A stretch of 64,000 nt of DNA from Prevotella sp. P2-180. GTDB taxonomy: Bacteria; Bacteroidota; Bacteroidia; Bacteroidales; Bacteroidaceae. The translations under genes were made by a program, and so were the position numbers. The DNA lies in contig NZ_NPJI01000082.1 in NCBI RefSeq assembly GCF_002251435.1, positions 80,636-144,635 on the forward strand, in the 5' to 3' direction. The notes under the pieces are model-generated. The model saw nothing but the letters and a program-made list of their open reading frames with translations. It was not told where the DNA came from and ran no database searches. This document shows, piece by piece, positions 8,296 through 16,932 of this stretch (the first letter of the stretch is position 1; each line of letters starts with the position of its first letter).

Positions 8296-9399
8296 CTAAA
8301 CATTAAACCTGAAATGCATGATGTCTCCGTCCTGCACTACATATTCCTTACCCTCAATGCCAAGTTTTCCAGCCTCTCGCACTGCAGCTTCCGATCCGAA
8401 CTGGATGTAGTCATCGTATTTTATCACTTCAGCACGTATGAAACCCTTTTCGAAGTCTGTGTGTATCACTCCTGCACACTGAGGAGCCTTCCATCCCTTG
8501 TGATAGGTCCAAGCCTTCACTTCCATTTCTCCGGCAGTGATGAATGTCTCAAGGTTGAGCAGTGAGTAAGCCTTCTTGATGAGACGGTTTACGCCACTTT
8601 CCTCCAGTCCGAGTTCTTCTAGAAACATCTGCTTGTCTTCGTATGACTCGAGTTCCGCTATGTCTTCTTCTGTCTTTGCAGCTATAACCATAGCCTCGGC
8701 TCCTTCCTCTTTTGCGAGTTGCTCTATTTTTTTTGTGAACTCATTTCCACTCTTAGCAGAAGCCTCGTCCACGTTGCACACATAGAGCACTGGTTTTGCG
8801 GTGAGCAAGAAGAGGTTGCGCGCAGCATCTTGTTCTTCTTTTGAGTCAAACGCTACAGTTCGAGCGTTTTTCCCCTGTTCCAGGACTTCTTTAAAAGCCT
8901 GTAACACCGCCACTTCAATCTTTGCGTCCTTGTTGTTGCCGATGGCCGCAACTTTCTGTTGTTTCTGCAGCCTCGACTCAATGGTCTCAAGGTCTTTAAG
9001 TTGTAGTTCGGTGTCAATAATTTCTTTGTCGCGCACTGGGTCTATTGTCCCGTCTACATGGGTAATATTATCATCCTCGAAGCATCTGAGTACGTGGATG
9101 ATTGCGTCGGTCTCCCTTATGTTTCCCAAGAATTTGTTTCCGAGACCCTCTCCCTTGCTTGCTCCCTTCACAAGTCCTGCAATGTCTACTATTTCACATG
9201 TTGCCGGCACTATTCTTCCTGGGTGCACCAGTTCGGCAAGCTTTGTAAGCCTCTCGTCTGGCACAGTGATTACTCCTACGTTAGGCTCAATAGTACAAAA
9301 GGGGAAGTTTGCTGCCTGTGCCTTTGCGCTTGACAGACAGTTGAACAGTGTTGACTTGCCTACGTTAGGCAGTCCTACAATACCACATTTTAATGACAT
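8296..9399 (-). CDS. ychF: Redox-regulated ATPase/GTPase YchF (Obg family)
   Basis: This is a 367-residue OBG-family P-loop NTPase that prefers ATP and associates with ribosomes. The G1 loop GLPNVGKST is at ~8-16. The G2/G3 region has FCTIEPNVG and DIAGLVKGASKGEGLGNKFL. A central helical coiled-coil domain follows, and a C-terminal TGS domain ends in KEYVVQDGDIMHFRFNV. The frame can be extended to 9450, but family alignment places the start at MSLKCGIVG (9399). The preceding codons contain another copy of the TTGACAAG-type repeat and look untranslated. The length is exactly that of known YchF proteins. The distance to sufE (76 bp) could hold a promoter, but I see no strong TAnnTTTG box there. 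Confidence 0.96.
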   Translation of the reverse strand: MSLKCGIVGLPNVGKSTLFNCLSSAKAQAANFPFCTIEPNVGVITVPDERLTKLAELVHPGRIVPATCEIVDIAGLVKGASKGEGLGNKFLGNIRETDAIIHVLRCFEDDNITHVDGTIDPVRDKEIIDTELQLKDLETIESRLQKQQKVAAIGNNKDAKIEVAVLQAFKEVLEQGKNARTVAFDSKEEQDAARNLFLLTAKPVLYVCNVDEASAKSGNEFTKKIEQLAKEEGAEAMVIAAKTEEDIAELESYEDKQMFLEELGLEESGVNRLIKKAYSLLNLETFITAGEMEVKAWTYHKGWKAPQCAGVIHTDFEKGFIRAEVIKYDDYIQFGSEAAVREAGKLGIEGKEYVVQDGDIMHFRFNV

Positions 9400-9475
9400 A
9401 AATTTATTATTTAGTTGACAAGTGAACGAGTTGACAAGTCGTATGTCCACCTTAATCCTTTAATCCTTTAATTTT

Positions 9476-9895
9476 TTAATTTTTCAAGCTGTATCCTACA
9501 GCATACATTTTCATTTGCTTCATCATTGCGAGCAGTCCGTTGCTTCTTGTGGGGCTCAAATGGTCTTTCAGTCCAATTTGGTCAATAAAGTACAGGTCTG
9601 CATCTACTATTTCCTTTGGAGTATGACCGCTAAGAACCCTTATGAGCAGGGCCACGATGCCTTTCACTATCAGAGCGTCGCTCTCGGCAGTAAACACGAG
9701 TTTTCCATCTTCATAGTCACACTGAAGCCACACACGGCTTTGACATCCGTCTATAAGGTTACTCTCAGTCTTGTACTTTTCGTCGAGCGGTGCCTGTTCG
9801 TTGCCCAAGTCTATAAGCAACTGGTATTTGTCCATCCAATCGTCGAATCCAGAGAACTCTTCGATTATTTCATCTTGAATTTCATTTATTGTCAT
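9476..9895 (-). CDS. sufE: SufE-like cysteine desulfurase activator
   Basis: This 139-residue cytoplasmic protein accepts sulfur from the cysteine desulfurase SufS on a conserved cysteine and passes it to the Fe-S scaffold. The acceptor is C51 in the diagnostic motif LIDGCQSRVW. The C-terminal SPTRSNGLLAMM helix region is also typical. The length matches the family. The start codon overlaps the stop of the upstream U32 gene by 4 bp, so the two are translationally coupled. No sufS, sufB or sufC gene is nearby. Confidence 0.94.
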   Translation of the reverse strand: MTINEIQDEIIEEFSGFDDWMDKYQLLIDLGNEQAPLDEKYKTESNLIDGCQSRVWLQCDYEDGKLVFTAESDALIVKGIVALLIRVLSGHTPKEIVDADLYFIDQIGLKDHLSPTRSNGLLAMMKQMKMYAVGYSLKN

Positions 9896-11145
9896 AGTTC
9901 TTCTTGTTTTTCCAATTTAAACAATTTGTCGCTGGGGCGTATCTTTCCAGGAACTGGTATAGACACATGAGTGCCTTTCGGAGCCTTGTCCACTGGCTCA
10001 AGTTCAAGGCGTATTTCAGTAGCATCTAAATATATCACTCCAGTGGTTGGACCCGTAATAAGCAGTTTGTCGCCAAGTTTGAAATCGGCAGCGTCAACAG
10101 TGAATTCAGCCACTCCTAGTTTACTGAAATACTTCACACCTCGTCCGATATACACCTTCCTTTCCGTGGCACACGACCCATAGTGTTTGTTCCATTCCCC
10201 GATCATCTGTCCTTGATAGTATCCGTCCCAGAATCCCCGGTTGAACACCGTTGCCAGCCTTTCGTCCCACACATCTTTCTTCTCCTCTGTGAATGTGCCA
10301 TCAATCACGCTTTGTATAGCATCTTTGTAGCATTTCACCACTGTATAGACATATTCCGGCCCACGAGCTCTTCCTTCAATTTTGAACACTCTCACCCCGG
10401 CATTCATCAGACGGTCGATAAATCGTATGGTCTTCAGGTCTTTAGGACTCATCACATACTTGTTGTCTATCTCGAGTTCGTTGCCTGTCTCACGGTCAGT
10501 CACGAGATACGACCTTCTGCAAATCTGCACACATTCCCCCCTGTTGGCCGACCTTCCGGCATTAGCGAGGCTCAAGTAGCATTTTCCGCTTATTGCCATG
10601 CAGAGAGCCCCATGACAAAACATCTCTATCCTAATGCGCTTGCCGCTTGGTCCGCAAATATTCTGTTCCTCTGCAAGCCGGAATATCTCAGCCACCTGTT
10701 CTATATTCAGTTCACGCGCCAGCACTACTACGTCAGCAAACTGAGCGTAGAACTTCAAGGCCTCAATATTGCTAATGTTCAGCTGAGTAGACAAATGCAC
10801 CTCCTGCCCAACCTGCCGGCAATATGTCATTACAGCCACATCGCTTGCGATTACTGCGGTTATGCCTGCCTTGTATGCCTCATCCACTATCTCTCTCATC
10901 AGAGGAATATCCTCCCCATAGATGATGGTATTGACGGTAAGATATGATTTCATTCCGTGCTCTTGACATTGGGATGCAATGTCGCGCAGATCGTCGATGG
11001 TAAACGTGGAAGCCGAATGAGCCCTCATGTTCAGCCGCTCAATTCCAAAGTATATCGAGTCGGCACCAGCCTGTATAGCAGCTTGCAGACATTCCCTTGA
11101 CCCCACAGGAGCCATTATTTCATATTCGTTTCTGATATTATCCAT
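9892..11145 (-). CDS. Peptidase U32 family protein (TrhP/YegQ-like)
   Basis: This protein of about 417 residues belongs to the U32 family. Its members were first described as collagenases, but several are now linked to prephenate-dependent tRNA wobble uridine hydroxylation (TrhP). Visible features are the N-terminal EIMAPVGSRECLQAAIQAGAD strand-helix and the U32 signature IEMFCHGALCMAISGKCYLS with its cysteines. The KIEGRARGPEYVYTVV segment and a C-terminal beta-barrel-like domain follow. The longest frame begins at 11175; MDNIRNEYEIMAPVG at 11145 fits the family better. It is the first gene of the minus-strand block and overlaps sufE by 4 bp. The gap between it and mdh must contain two divergent promoters. 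Confidence 0.88.
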   Translation of the reverse strand: MDNIRNEYEIMAPVGSRECLQAAIQAGADSIYFGIERLNMRAHSASTFTIDDLRDIASQCQEHGMKSYLTVNTIIYGEDIPLMREIVDEAYKAGITAVIASDVAVMTYCRQVGQEVHLSTQLNISNIEALKFYAQFADVVVLARELNIEQVAEIFRLAEEQNICGPSGKRIRIEMFCHGALCMAISGKCYLSLANAGRSANRGECVQICRRSYLVTDRETGNELEIDNKYVMSPKDLKTIRFIDRLMNAGVRVFKIEGRARGPEYVYTVVKCYKDAIQSVIDGTFTEEKKDVWDERLATVFNRGFWDGYYQGQMIGEWNKHYGSCATERKVYIGRGVKYFSKLGVAEFTVDAADFKLGDKLLITGPTTGVIYLDATEIRLELEPVDKAPKGTHVSIPVPGKIRPSDKLFKLEKQEEL

Positions 11146-11360
11146 TAAAACCGATTTTTCTTTATGCGACAACAAGATAGTTGTTTCGAGGGTGCAAAGT
11201 TAGCTTTTTTTTTCGTAATAGCCAAGGGAATAAGGTTATTTAATACATTATTTATTGCGTACTGGGTAAGTTATGTAAAGTCTACATTGCAGTAATCTAA
11301 AAAACTGAGAAATAAGAATTAAAAAAAGATAAAAAATATCCATAGTCAAGTATTTTTTAT

Positions 11361-11368
11361 TACCTTTG
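11361..11368 (+). promoter_or_regulatory. -7 box TACCTTTG of mdh
   Basis: A consensus Bacteroidota -7 box TACCTTTG, followed by CA, lies 83 bp upstream of the mdh ATG. The leader is therefore about 75 nt. No clear TTTG -33 box is present at 19-21 bp upstream; the region is AT-rich. Confidence 0.65.
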
Positions 11369-11450
11369 CAGTTGAAAGTGCGGGAATGTGACAATGACAC
11401 CACCCGAAACACGAATAAGAAGGCATAAACTTTTTAAATTAATAAATAAA

Positions 11451-12449
11451 ATGGCATTTTTAACTAACGACAAATTAGTGATTGTTGGTGCCGGCGGCGC
11501 CATCGGTTCAACAATGGTTCAGACAGCTCTTACAATGAAGCTGACTCCCAATGTGTGTCTTTACGACGTATATGCTCCAGGTATGGAGGGTGTGATGGAA
11601 GAGATGTTCCACTGTGGATATGACAGTGTGAATCTCACCGCCACGACCGACGTTGCCGAAGCTTTCAAGGATGCAAAATACATCATCTCTTCGGGTGGTG
11701 CTCCACGCAAAGCAGGAATGACACGCGAAGACCTCCTTGCCGGCAACTGCAAGATAGCTGAGGAACTGGGCCAGAATATCAAGAAATACTGCCCTGACGT
11801 AAAGCACGTGGTTGTAATCTTCAACCCTGCAGACCTCACAGGCCTTGTTACTCTTCTTTACTCTGGTCTGAAACCATCTCAGGTAACTACATTGGCGGCT
11901 CTTGACTCTACACGCCTGCGCAGCGAGCTCTGCAAGAAGTTTGGCGTAAAAAGCGACGAGGTTACCGGTTGCCGCACATTTGGCGGTCACGGCGAGCAGA
12001 TGGCTGTATTCGGTAGCAAGGTGAAGATTCAGGGCAAGCCGCTGAGCGAAATAATAGGTACAGACGCACTGCCACAGGAAGAGTGGGAGAAACTGCGCAA
12101 CGATGTAGTACAGGGTGGCGCCAAGATTATCCAGCTCCGCGGACGCAGTTCATGGCAGAGTCCAGCATACTGCTCTGTTGAGATGATTCGTGCCGTCATG
12201 GGCGGTGAGCCTTTCGCATGGCCTGCTGGAACATACGTAAAGAACGAGAAGTACCAAAACATCATGATGGCAATGGACACCACTCTCGACACCAACGGTT
12301 GCAGCTACAAGATGCCGGAAGGCACTGCTGAGGAGATGGCCTTGCTCGATGCAAGCTATGCTCACCTCTGCAAGATGCGTGACGAGCTTGTTACATTGAA
12401 CATTGTACCTCCAGTAGAAAAGTGGAATGAGATTAATCCAAATCTCTAA
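11451..12449 (+). CDS. mdh: Malate dehydrogenase
   Basis: This 332-residue cytoplasmic NAD-dependent enzyme interconverts malate and oxaloacetate, which in these anaerobes feeds the reductive path to fumarate and succinate. The Rossmann dinucleotide loop is VIVGAGGAIGS at ~9-19. ISSGGAPRKAGMTREDLL carries the mobile loop arginine, and FNPADLTG, LDSTRLRSEL and the proton-relay segment TFGGHGEQM with the catalytic histidine follow. The frame is open from 11388, but the ATG at 11451 (MAFLTNDKLVIVG) matches family length and lies just after an A-rich leader. It is monocistronic: its own promoter lies upstream and a hairpin terminator follows. Confidence 0.95.
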   Translation: MAFLTNDKLVIVGAGGAIGSTMVQTALTMKLTPNVCLYDVYAPGMEGVMEEMFHCGYDSVNLTATTDVAEAFKDAKYIISSGGAPRKAGMTREDLLAGNCKIAEELGQNIKKYCPDVKHVVVIFNPADLTGLVTLLYSGLKPSQVTTLAALDSTRLRSELCKKFGVKSDEVTGCRTFGGHGEQMAVFGSKVKIQGKPLSEIIGTDALPQEEWEKLRNDVVQGGAKIIQLRGRSSWQSPAYCSVEMIRAVMGGEPFAWPAGTYVKNEKYQNIMMAMDTTLDTNGCSYKMPEGTAEEMALLDASYAHLCKMRDELVTLNIVPPVEKWNEINPNL

Positions 12450-12520
12450 TTTTCACATTGCATTGGTCAAAGACGAATTGTAAATTTTGTCATAACACAT
12501 TAATTTTTTTTTCATGTAGG

Positions 12521-12556
12521 AAGAGGTAGATCGTGAGATTTGCCTCTTTCTTTTTT
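12521..12556 (+). terminator. Rho-independent terminator after mdh
   Basis: AAGAGGTAGA (12521-12530) pairs with the complementary TTTGCCTCTT segment ending at 12548 (two G-U pairs), leaving a short loop, and is followed by TCTTTTTT. It lies between convergent mdh and the HlyIII gene, whose stop overlaps the T-tract. Confidence 0.8.
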
Positions 12557-13202
12557 ATATGTACTCCATAAGCACGTCCCACACCGCAACTATATGACAG
12601 ATGCTGCCTGCAAGCACGAAGAAGTGAAACACTGAGTGCATGAAGCGGCGGCGGTTGAGACTATAAAACACGGCTCCCGTGATATACATCACGCCTTCGG
12701 CAATAATCCACGACACAGCCGCAGTACTCACGCTATTAATAAGTGGTTTGAAAGCCACGAGCACAGATAATCCCATCCCCACAAAACAAAACGTCTCCAG
12801 GTTACTGTGTTCCTTTAGTTTTCTAAAACTCACAACAGTGCCCGCAATGGCGCAAAGCCATACAAAGGCGAACAGGCTCCAACCCCAATAGCCCTCTTGT
12901 CTCAAAGCCACAAGCGTGAGCGGTGAGTAAGAGCCGGCAATATGCCAATAGATGGCTGCATGATCCCATTTTCTCAATCTCTCCTTCCATTTGCTCCTCA
13001 TCCGTGTGGCATGATATGCCGTAGAGGCGACATACGAGGCGAGCATGCCGAAGAGGTATAGAATAACTCCTGTACGAGCCCAAGGATTGTCACCCTTAAA
13101 ACACAGATAAAGGAAAATGGAACCCACGACCACACCCATCACAATTCCAGCTGCGTGCGACCATGAGTTCCACTGTTCCTCCCGTTGTGTATAACGTATC
13201 AT
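12555..13202 (-). CDS. Hemolysin III / PAQR family membrane protein
   Basis: This 215-residue protein has seven predicted transmembrane helices and belongs to the HlyIII/PAQR (YqfA) family. Conserved polar residues are visible: S-x-x-x-H in ASTAYHATRM, D-H in KWDHAAIYWHIAGSY, and a C-terminal H-x-x-x-H-like pair in HSVFHFFVLAGSICH. Together these make the metal site of PAQR proteins. The family name comes from a Bacillus protein; haemolysis is not implied here, and the function in Bacteroidota is unknown. Its ATG overlaps the rnr stop (ATGA), so the two genes are coupled. Confidence 0.88.
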   Translation of the reverse strand: MIRYTQREEQWNSWSHAAGIVMGVVVGSIFLYLCFKGDNPWARTGVILYLFGMLASYVASTAYHATRMRSKWKERLRKWDHAAIYWHIAGSYSPLTLVALRQEGYWGWSLFAFVWLCAIAGTVVSFRKLKEHSNLETFCFVGMGLSVLVAFKPLINSVSTAAVSWIIAEGVMYITGAVFYSLNRRRFMHSVFHFFVLAGSICHIVAVWDVLMEYI

Positions 13203-15394
13203 TTCTTTTCAAGTGTAAAGTCCAACAGCTTGCGCTCAACGTTTGCGCCAGCCACTTTTATGCGAACAGGATCACCCAACTGGTAGACATTGTGACGGCG
13301 GCGTCCCACGAGACAATAGTTTTTTTCGTCAAACTCATAATAGTCGTCGTCGAGGTCGCGCATCGATACAAGACCCTCGCAGTGATTGTCGTCAATCTCA
13401 CAATATATGCCATAGCTCTGTATACCGCTTATATGGGCATCATACACTTCGCCAACCTTGTCGGCCATAAACTCCACCATTTTATATTTAATAGAGTCTC
13501 GCTCAGCATTCTGAGCCACCTGCTCCATATCGCTACAGTGTTCGCAAAGCTCTTCGCAGTGGTCTTTGTTCACTGACCGTCCGCCATTCTGGTATTTCGT
13601 GAGCAGTCGGTGGACAATGGTGTCAGGATATCGTCTGATGGGCGACGTGAAGTGAGTGTAGTAGTCAAAAGCGAGTCCATAGTGTCCGATATTATGTATG
13701 CTGTATTTCGCTTTCATCATAGCTCTCAGGGCCACAGTCTCTATGAGTTTCTGCTCTTTCTTTCCCGCACATTCGTCCATCAGCGAATTAAGGCTCTTCG
13801 ATATTGCACCCTTGGTGCCCGATGTTTTCAGTTTGTATCCAAACTTCACTACAAACTGCCTTAGAGTCTCCAGTTTTGTAGGGTCAGGTTGGTCGTGTAT
13901 TCTATAAGGCAGTGTCTTTGCCTTTGTCCCCTTCTTCACCTTTCCTACGCTTTCCGCCACGGTACGGTTAGCCAGCAACATAAACTCCTCTATAAGCTTG
14001 TTAGCGTCTTTCGACTTCTTGAAGAAACAGCGTATTGGTTTTCCTTTCTCGTCAACGTCGAAGTGCAGTTCCTCCCGGTCAAATTTCACGGCCCCGTTCT
14101 TAAACCTCTTAGTCCTGAGCAGTTTGGCAAGTTTGTCAAGTTGAACAAGCATTGCGGCATTATCTCCTTTGTACCCACCCTTTGGAGCTGGAGGAGCAGG
14201 CATTCCCTGTCCGTCCACCACTCCATTGTCTTCAAGTATCTGCTGCACCTCTTCGTAAGCATAGCGTCGGTTACTCTTTATCACTGTATGTGCCAAGTGC
14301 CACCGCTTTATGTCTGCATTGTTGTCCATTTCGAATATCACGCTGTATGCCAGTTTTTCCTCGTCTGGCCTAAGCGAGCAGATGAAGTTGCAAAGCCTTT
14401 CCGGAAGCATCGGTATGGTTCTGTCTACGAGATATACGCTCGTAGCCCTCTTTACCGCCTCTTTGTCAATCACCGAACCCTCTTTAACATAGTGCGACAC
14501 GTCGGCAATATGCACGCCCACTTCCCATAGACCATTGTCTAACAGTCTGATAGACAGGGCATCGTCGAAGTCTTTTGCGTCGTAAGGGTCGATGGTGCAG
14601 GTAAACACATCTCTGAAGTCTTCCCTCTCGGCAATGTCCTGTTCGGTTATCTTCTCTGAGATTTTTTCAGCTGCAGCTTCCACATTCTTCGGATATTTGT
14701 ATGGCAGTCCATATTGAGCGAGAATGGAGTGCATTTCCGCGTTGTTGTCGCCCTGAGGTCCCAGTATGTCCACCACTTCGGCAATAGGGTTCTTATGTTC
14801 GGCGTCGGGCCACGACTTTATCTTCACAACAGCCTTGTCGCCTGTTTTACCACCCTTAGTCTTTCCCTTTGGTATGATTATGTCATAGGGCAGCAATCCG
14901 TCTTGTGTAATAAGAAAAGCCAAGTCCTTGTCCACCTTCAGCTTACCCACAAACTGGTCTTTCGCTCTCTTAAGAATAGCTATAACCATGGCTTCCTTCA
15001 TATGTTTCTGCCTCCTTGCCATAAAGGTCACCTTCACCTTATCTCCGTCAAGCGCCGACATTGAGTTACGTTCTGCCACGAATACAGGTTGGCTTCCGTC
15101 GTCAGGTATAAAACTGTTTTTTCCGTTTGACTTACGCCTGAAGACTCCCTCTTGCACCTGTGTTTTGGTATTGAGGCAATAGGAGAACTCACTCACTTTG
15201 GTAAGGAAGTCATCCCATGCCATCTCCTCCATTATGTCGATGGCCATCATCTTAAGCGGATGTGTGTCAAGACCGAGAGTCTTGAATATATATTTATAAC
15301 TGAAAGTCGACTCGGGATTATCTCTGAACAACTTGGTCAAAGCGTTCTCCAAGTCTTTTTTCTTCATTCTTTTTCCACCTTTTTTCTTTCCCAT
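13199..15394 (-). CDS. rnr: Ribonuclease R
   Basis: This 3'-5' exoribonuclease of about 731 residues can degrade structured RNA. N-terminal helix-turn-helix and cold-shock-like domains (roughly residues 1-230) precede the RNB catalytic domain. Its acidic metal ligands are in IDPYDAKDFDDALSI, with LADRTVAESVGK-like and FTSPIRRYPDTIVHR blocks further on. A C-terminal S1 domain (HISGIQSYGIYCEIDD) completes the usual architecture. The frame is open from 15430; MGKKKGGKRMKKK at 15394 is chosen as start because the basic N-terminus is typical and the upstream codons overlap the gap after the phytase-like gene. It overlaps HlyIII by 4 bp. Confidence 0.94.
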   Translation of the reverse strand: MGKKKGGKRMKKKDLENALTKLFRDNPESTFSYKYIFKTLGLDTHPLKMMAIDIMEEMAWDDFLTKVSEFSYCLNTKTQVQEGVFRRKSNGKNSFIPDDGSQPVFVAERNSMSALDGDKVKVTFMARRQKHMKEAMVIAILKRAKDQFVGKLKVDKDLAFLITQDGLLPYDIIIPKGKTKGGKTGDKAVVKIKSWPDAEHKNPIAEVVDILGPQGDNNAEMHSILAQYGLPYKYPKNVEAAAEKISEKITEQDIAEREDFRDVFTCTIDPYDAKDFDDALSIRLLDNGLWEVGVHIADVSHYVKEGSVIDKEAVKRATSVYLVDRTIPMLPERLCNFICSLRPDEEKLAYSVIFEMDNNADIKRWHLAHTVIKSNRRYAYEEVQQILEDNGVVDGQGMPAPPAPKGGYKGDNAAMLVQLDKLAKLLRTKRFKNGAVKFDREELHFDVDEKGKPIRCFFKKSKDANKLIEEFMLLANRTVAESVGKVKKGTKAKTLPYRIHDQPDPTKLETLRQFVVKFGYKLKTSGTKGAISKSLNSLMDECAGKKEQKLIETVALRAMMKAKYSIHNIGHYGLAFDYYTHFTSPIRRYPDTIVHRLLTKYQNGGRSVNKDHCEELCEHCSDMEQVAQNAERDSIKYKMVEFMADKVGEVYDAHISGIQSYGIYCEIDDNHCEGLVSMRDLDDDYYEFDEKNYCLVGRRRHNVYQLGDPVRIKVAGANVERKLLDFTLEKK

Positions 15395-15426
15395 AGTTAT
15401 ATTATTTGCAAGTTTTACTATATTCC

Positions 15427-16434
15427 TCACTGTTCATTCACCACCACAGTCTTCAACCAATCCTTCAAAACACCCTGCATCTGGTTTTGCGAGTCAGCCA
15501 TCATTACTATCACCTGTCTTCCGTCGTTAAGTTTCGGTCCGAGACACATTCCCTCATAGTTAGCGAAATCTTTTTTCAAGCCGCTGCTGGGGGTCTTAAA
15601 TCTAAGAAGGAGTTTCTTGTGGAGCGATGTGGCATAACCTGTTTCCTCAGGATCGACCACATAGAGTTTACACACCACAAACGAGCCTAATATCAGTCGC
15701 GGTGCATAGAGTTCGCGTTCCAGCACTATCAGGCGGCCGTCATCCAAGGCACAGAGGTCACTTACTCCAATACAATAGTTTTCGGCAGAATTTGATTTTA
15801 GTTCTGGCATATCCATCTCATAAGGATATTGCGCCACCAGTTTTAGGCTCTCGTCGAAACATAGCAGGCGTAAGCGGTTCTTTGTCTTGTATTTTGGTGT
15901 ACATGGTTTTCCATCTATTGGCAGCACACTCTCGCTCACGGTCCAGAAGCGTCCAGTCTTTGCATTATATGTCAACGCCTCAAATCCCATGTTCGGATAC
16001 GACTGTTTGAGACTATCTGGAATATCCAGTTCCCGTCCTGTACGTTCTCCGGTTTTGAGGTTGTATTCCCTTATTCGGTTGTCGCCCTCACCGCTAATCC
16101 ATATAGCCGAGTCTTTAGGCACATAGCAAATACCTTCTTGGTCGCGATTGGCCCTATCAGCACTTCGAAACTCGTCACAATAAGCATGTGATATCTGTCC
16201 CGTATCAGGATCGGTATTAATGTGGAAAACGAAGAAACCATCAGACCTCGACTTATCGCACACGACGGCATATTCGTTTCCCCCGAGCCATGTTATTCCG
16301 CTATAGTTTCCGGCAGCCACTGTTTGCGGGAAAGCCACTTGAGTGTTTTCTTCCGCCCTAAGTTCTTTCTTTATTTCCTGAGCCTGCAAAGAAAGTGAAG
16401 CCAGCCCCACAAAGCATGTAAAAACCAATTTCAT
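15427..16434 (-). CDS. Secreted esterase-like phytase-fold protein
   Basis: This protein of about 335 residues has a signal peptide (MKLVFTCFVGLASLSLQAQ) and the beta-propeller 'esterase-like activity of phytase' fold. Family patterns seen are YSGITWLGGNEYAVVCDKS, DQEGICYVPKDSAIWISGEGDNRI, MGFEALTYN and an FANYEGMCLGPKL segment near the end. It should act in the periplasm. The substrate is not predictable, and the family name does not prove phytase activity. The frame can start at 16449; the ATG at 16434 gives the cleanest signal peptide. It is upstream of rnr in the same direction (about 32 bp gap). It is divergent from the outer membrane barrel at 16933. Confidence 0.8.
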   Translation of the reverse strand: MKLVFTCFVGLASLSLQAQEIKKELRAEENTQVAFPQTVAAGNYSGITWLGGNEYAVVCDKSRSDGFFVFHINTDPDTGQISHAYCDEFRSADRANRDQEGICYVPKDSAIWISGEGDNRIREYNLKTGERTGRELDIPDSLKQSYPNMGFEALTYNAKTGRFWTVSESVLPIDGKPCTPKYKTKNRLRLLCFDESLKLVAQYPYEMDMPELKSNSAENYCIGVSDLCALDDGRLIVLERELYAPRLILGSFVVCKLYVVDPEETGYATSLHKKLLLRFKTPSSGLKKDFANYEGMCLGPKLNDGRQVIVMMADSQNQMQGVLKDWLKTVVVNEQ

Positions 16435-16750
16435 ATAATTCATTGTCATATACTTTTATTTTTTGCAAAGATAGCTAATGTTTTTGACAATGACTTTATT
16501 TGTAAATATAAGAAATGCAAAATCTTCACTTATTTAACGTTTATTGTTAATTCCTTATATATTAATAAAGATCCCTGCCATACGGACAAGAGTCTTTTAT
16601 TTTGTATTATCATAAAGACACATGAAAGGATATTCTCAGGCGGCAGTACGTCGGCGGGTAGTGAAGCGAAAGTCTCGCGTGGAGGAATCTCGCTTGAGTA
16701 TTCCAGTCCATTTCCTGTCCACACCTGTCCAACGGCATTTTGGACTTTTA

Positions 16751-16852
16751 TCGTCAAAAAAACATCATTTCGTCACATTTTGGGGCTTTTCGTCACAATT
16801 TCGGTCTTTTCGTCACATTTTTGTCGACAGTTTGCAGCTAATCGTATGTTTC
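16751..16852 (+). promoter_or_regulatory. 20-bp-period CGTCACA operator and promoter of the outer membrane barrel gene
   Basis: CGTCACA occurs at 16771, 16791 and 16811, exactly 20 bp apart, inside the longer shared core TTTTCGTCACAnTTT. A partial copy (ATCGTCAAA) begins at 16751. The last site abuts TTTG (16820-16823), and TATGTTTC at 16845-16852 fits a weak TAnnTTTG box 21 bp further on. This looks like a multi-site activator or repressor target on one face of the helix. The rest of the 16450-16750 gap shows no convincing gene. Confidence 0.7.
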
Positions 16853-16932
16853 TAACGTCAAAAGAACAAAAACATAATGAATATCGCATTTATGGAAAAA
16901 TTAAAAAGAATATAATTATAATAGAAAAGAAT

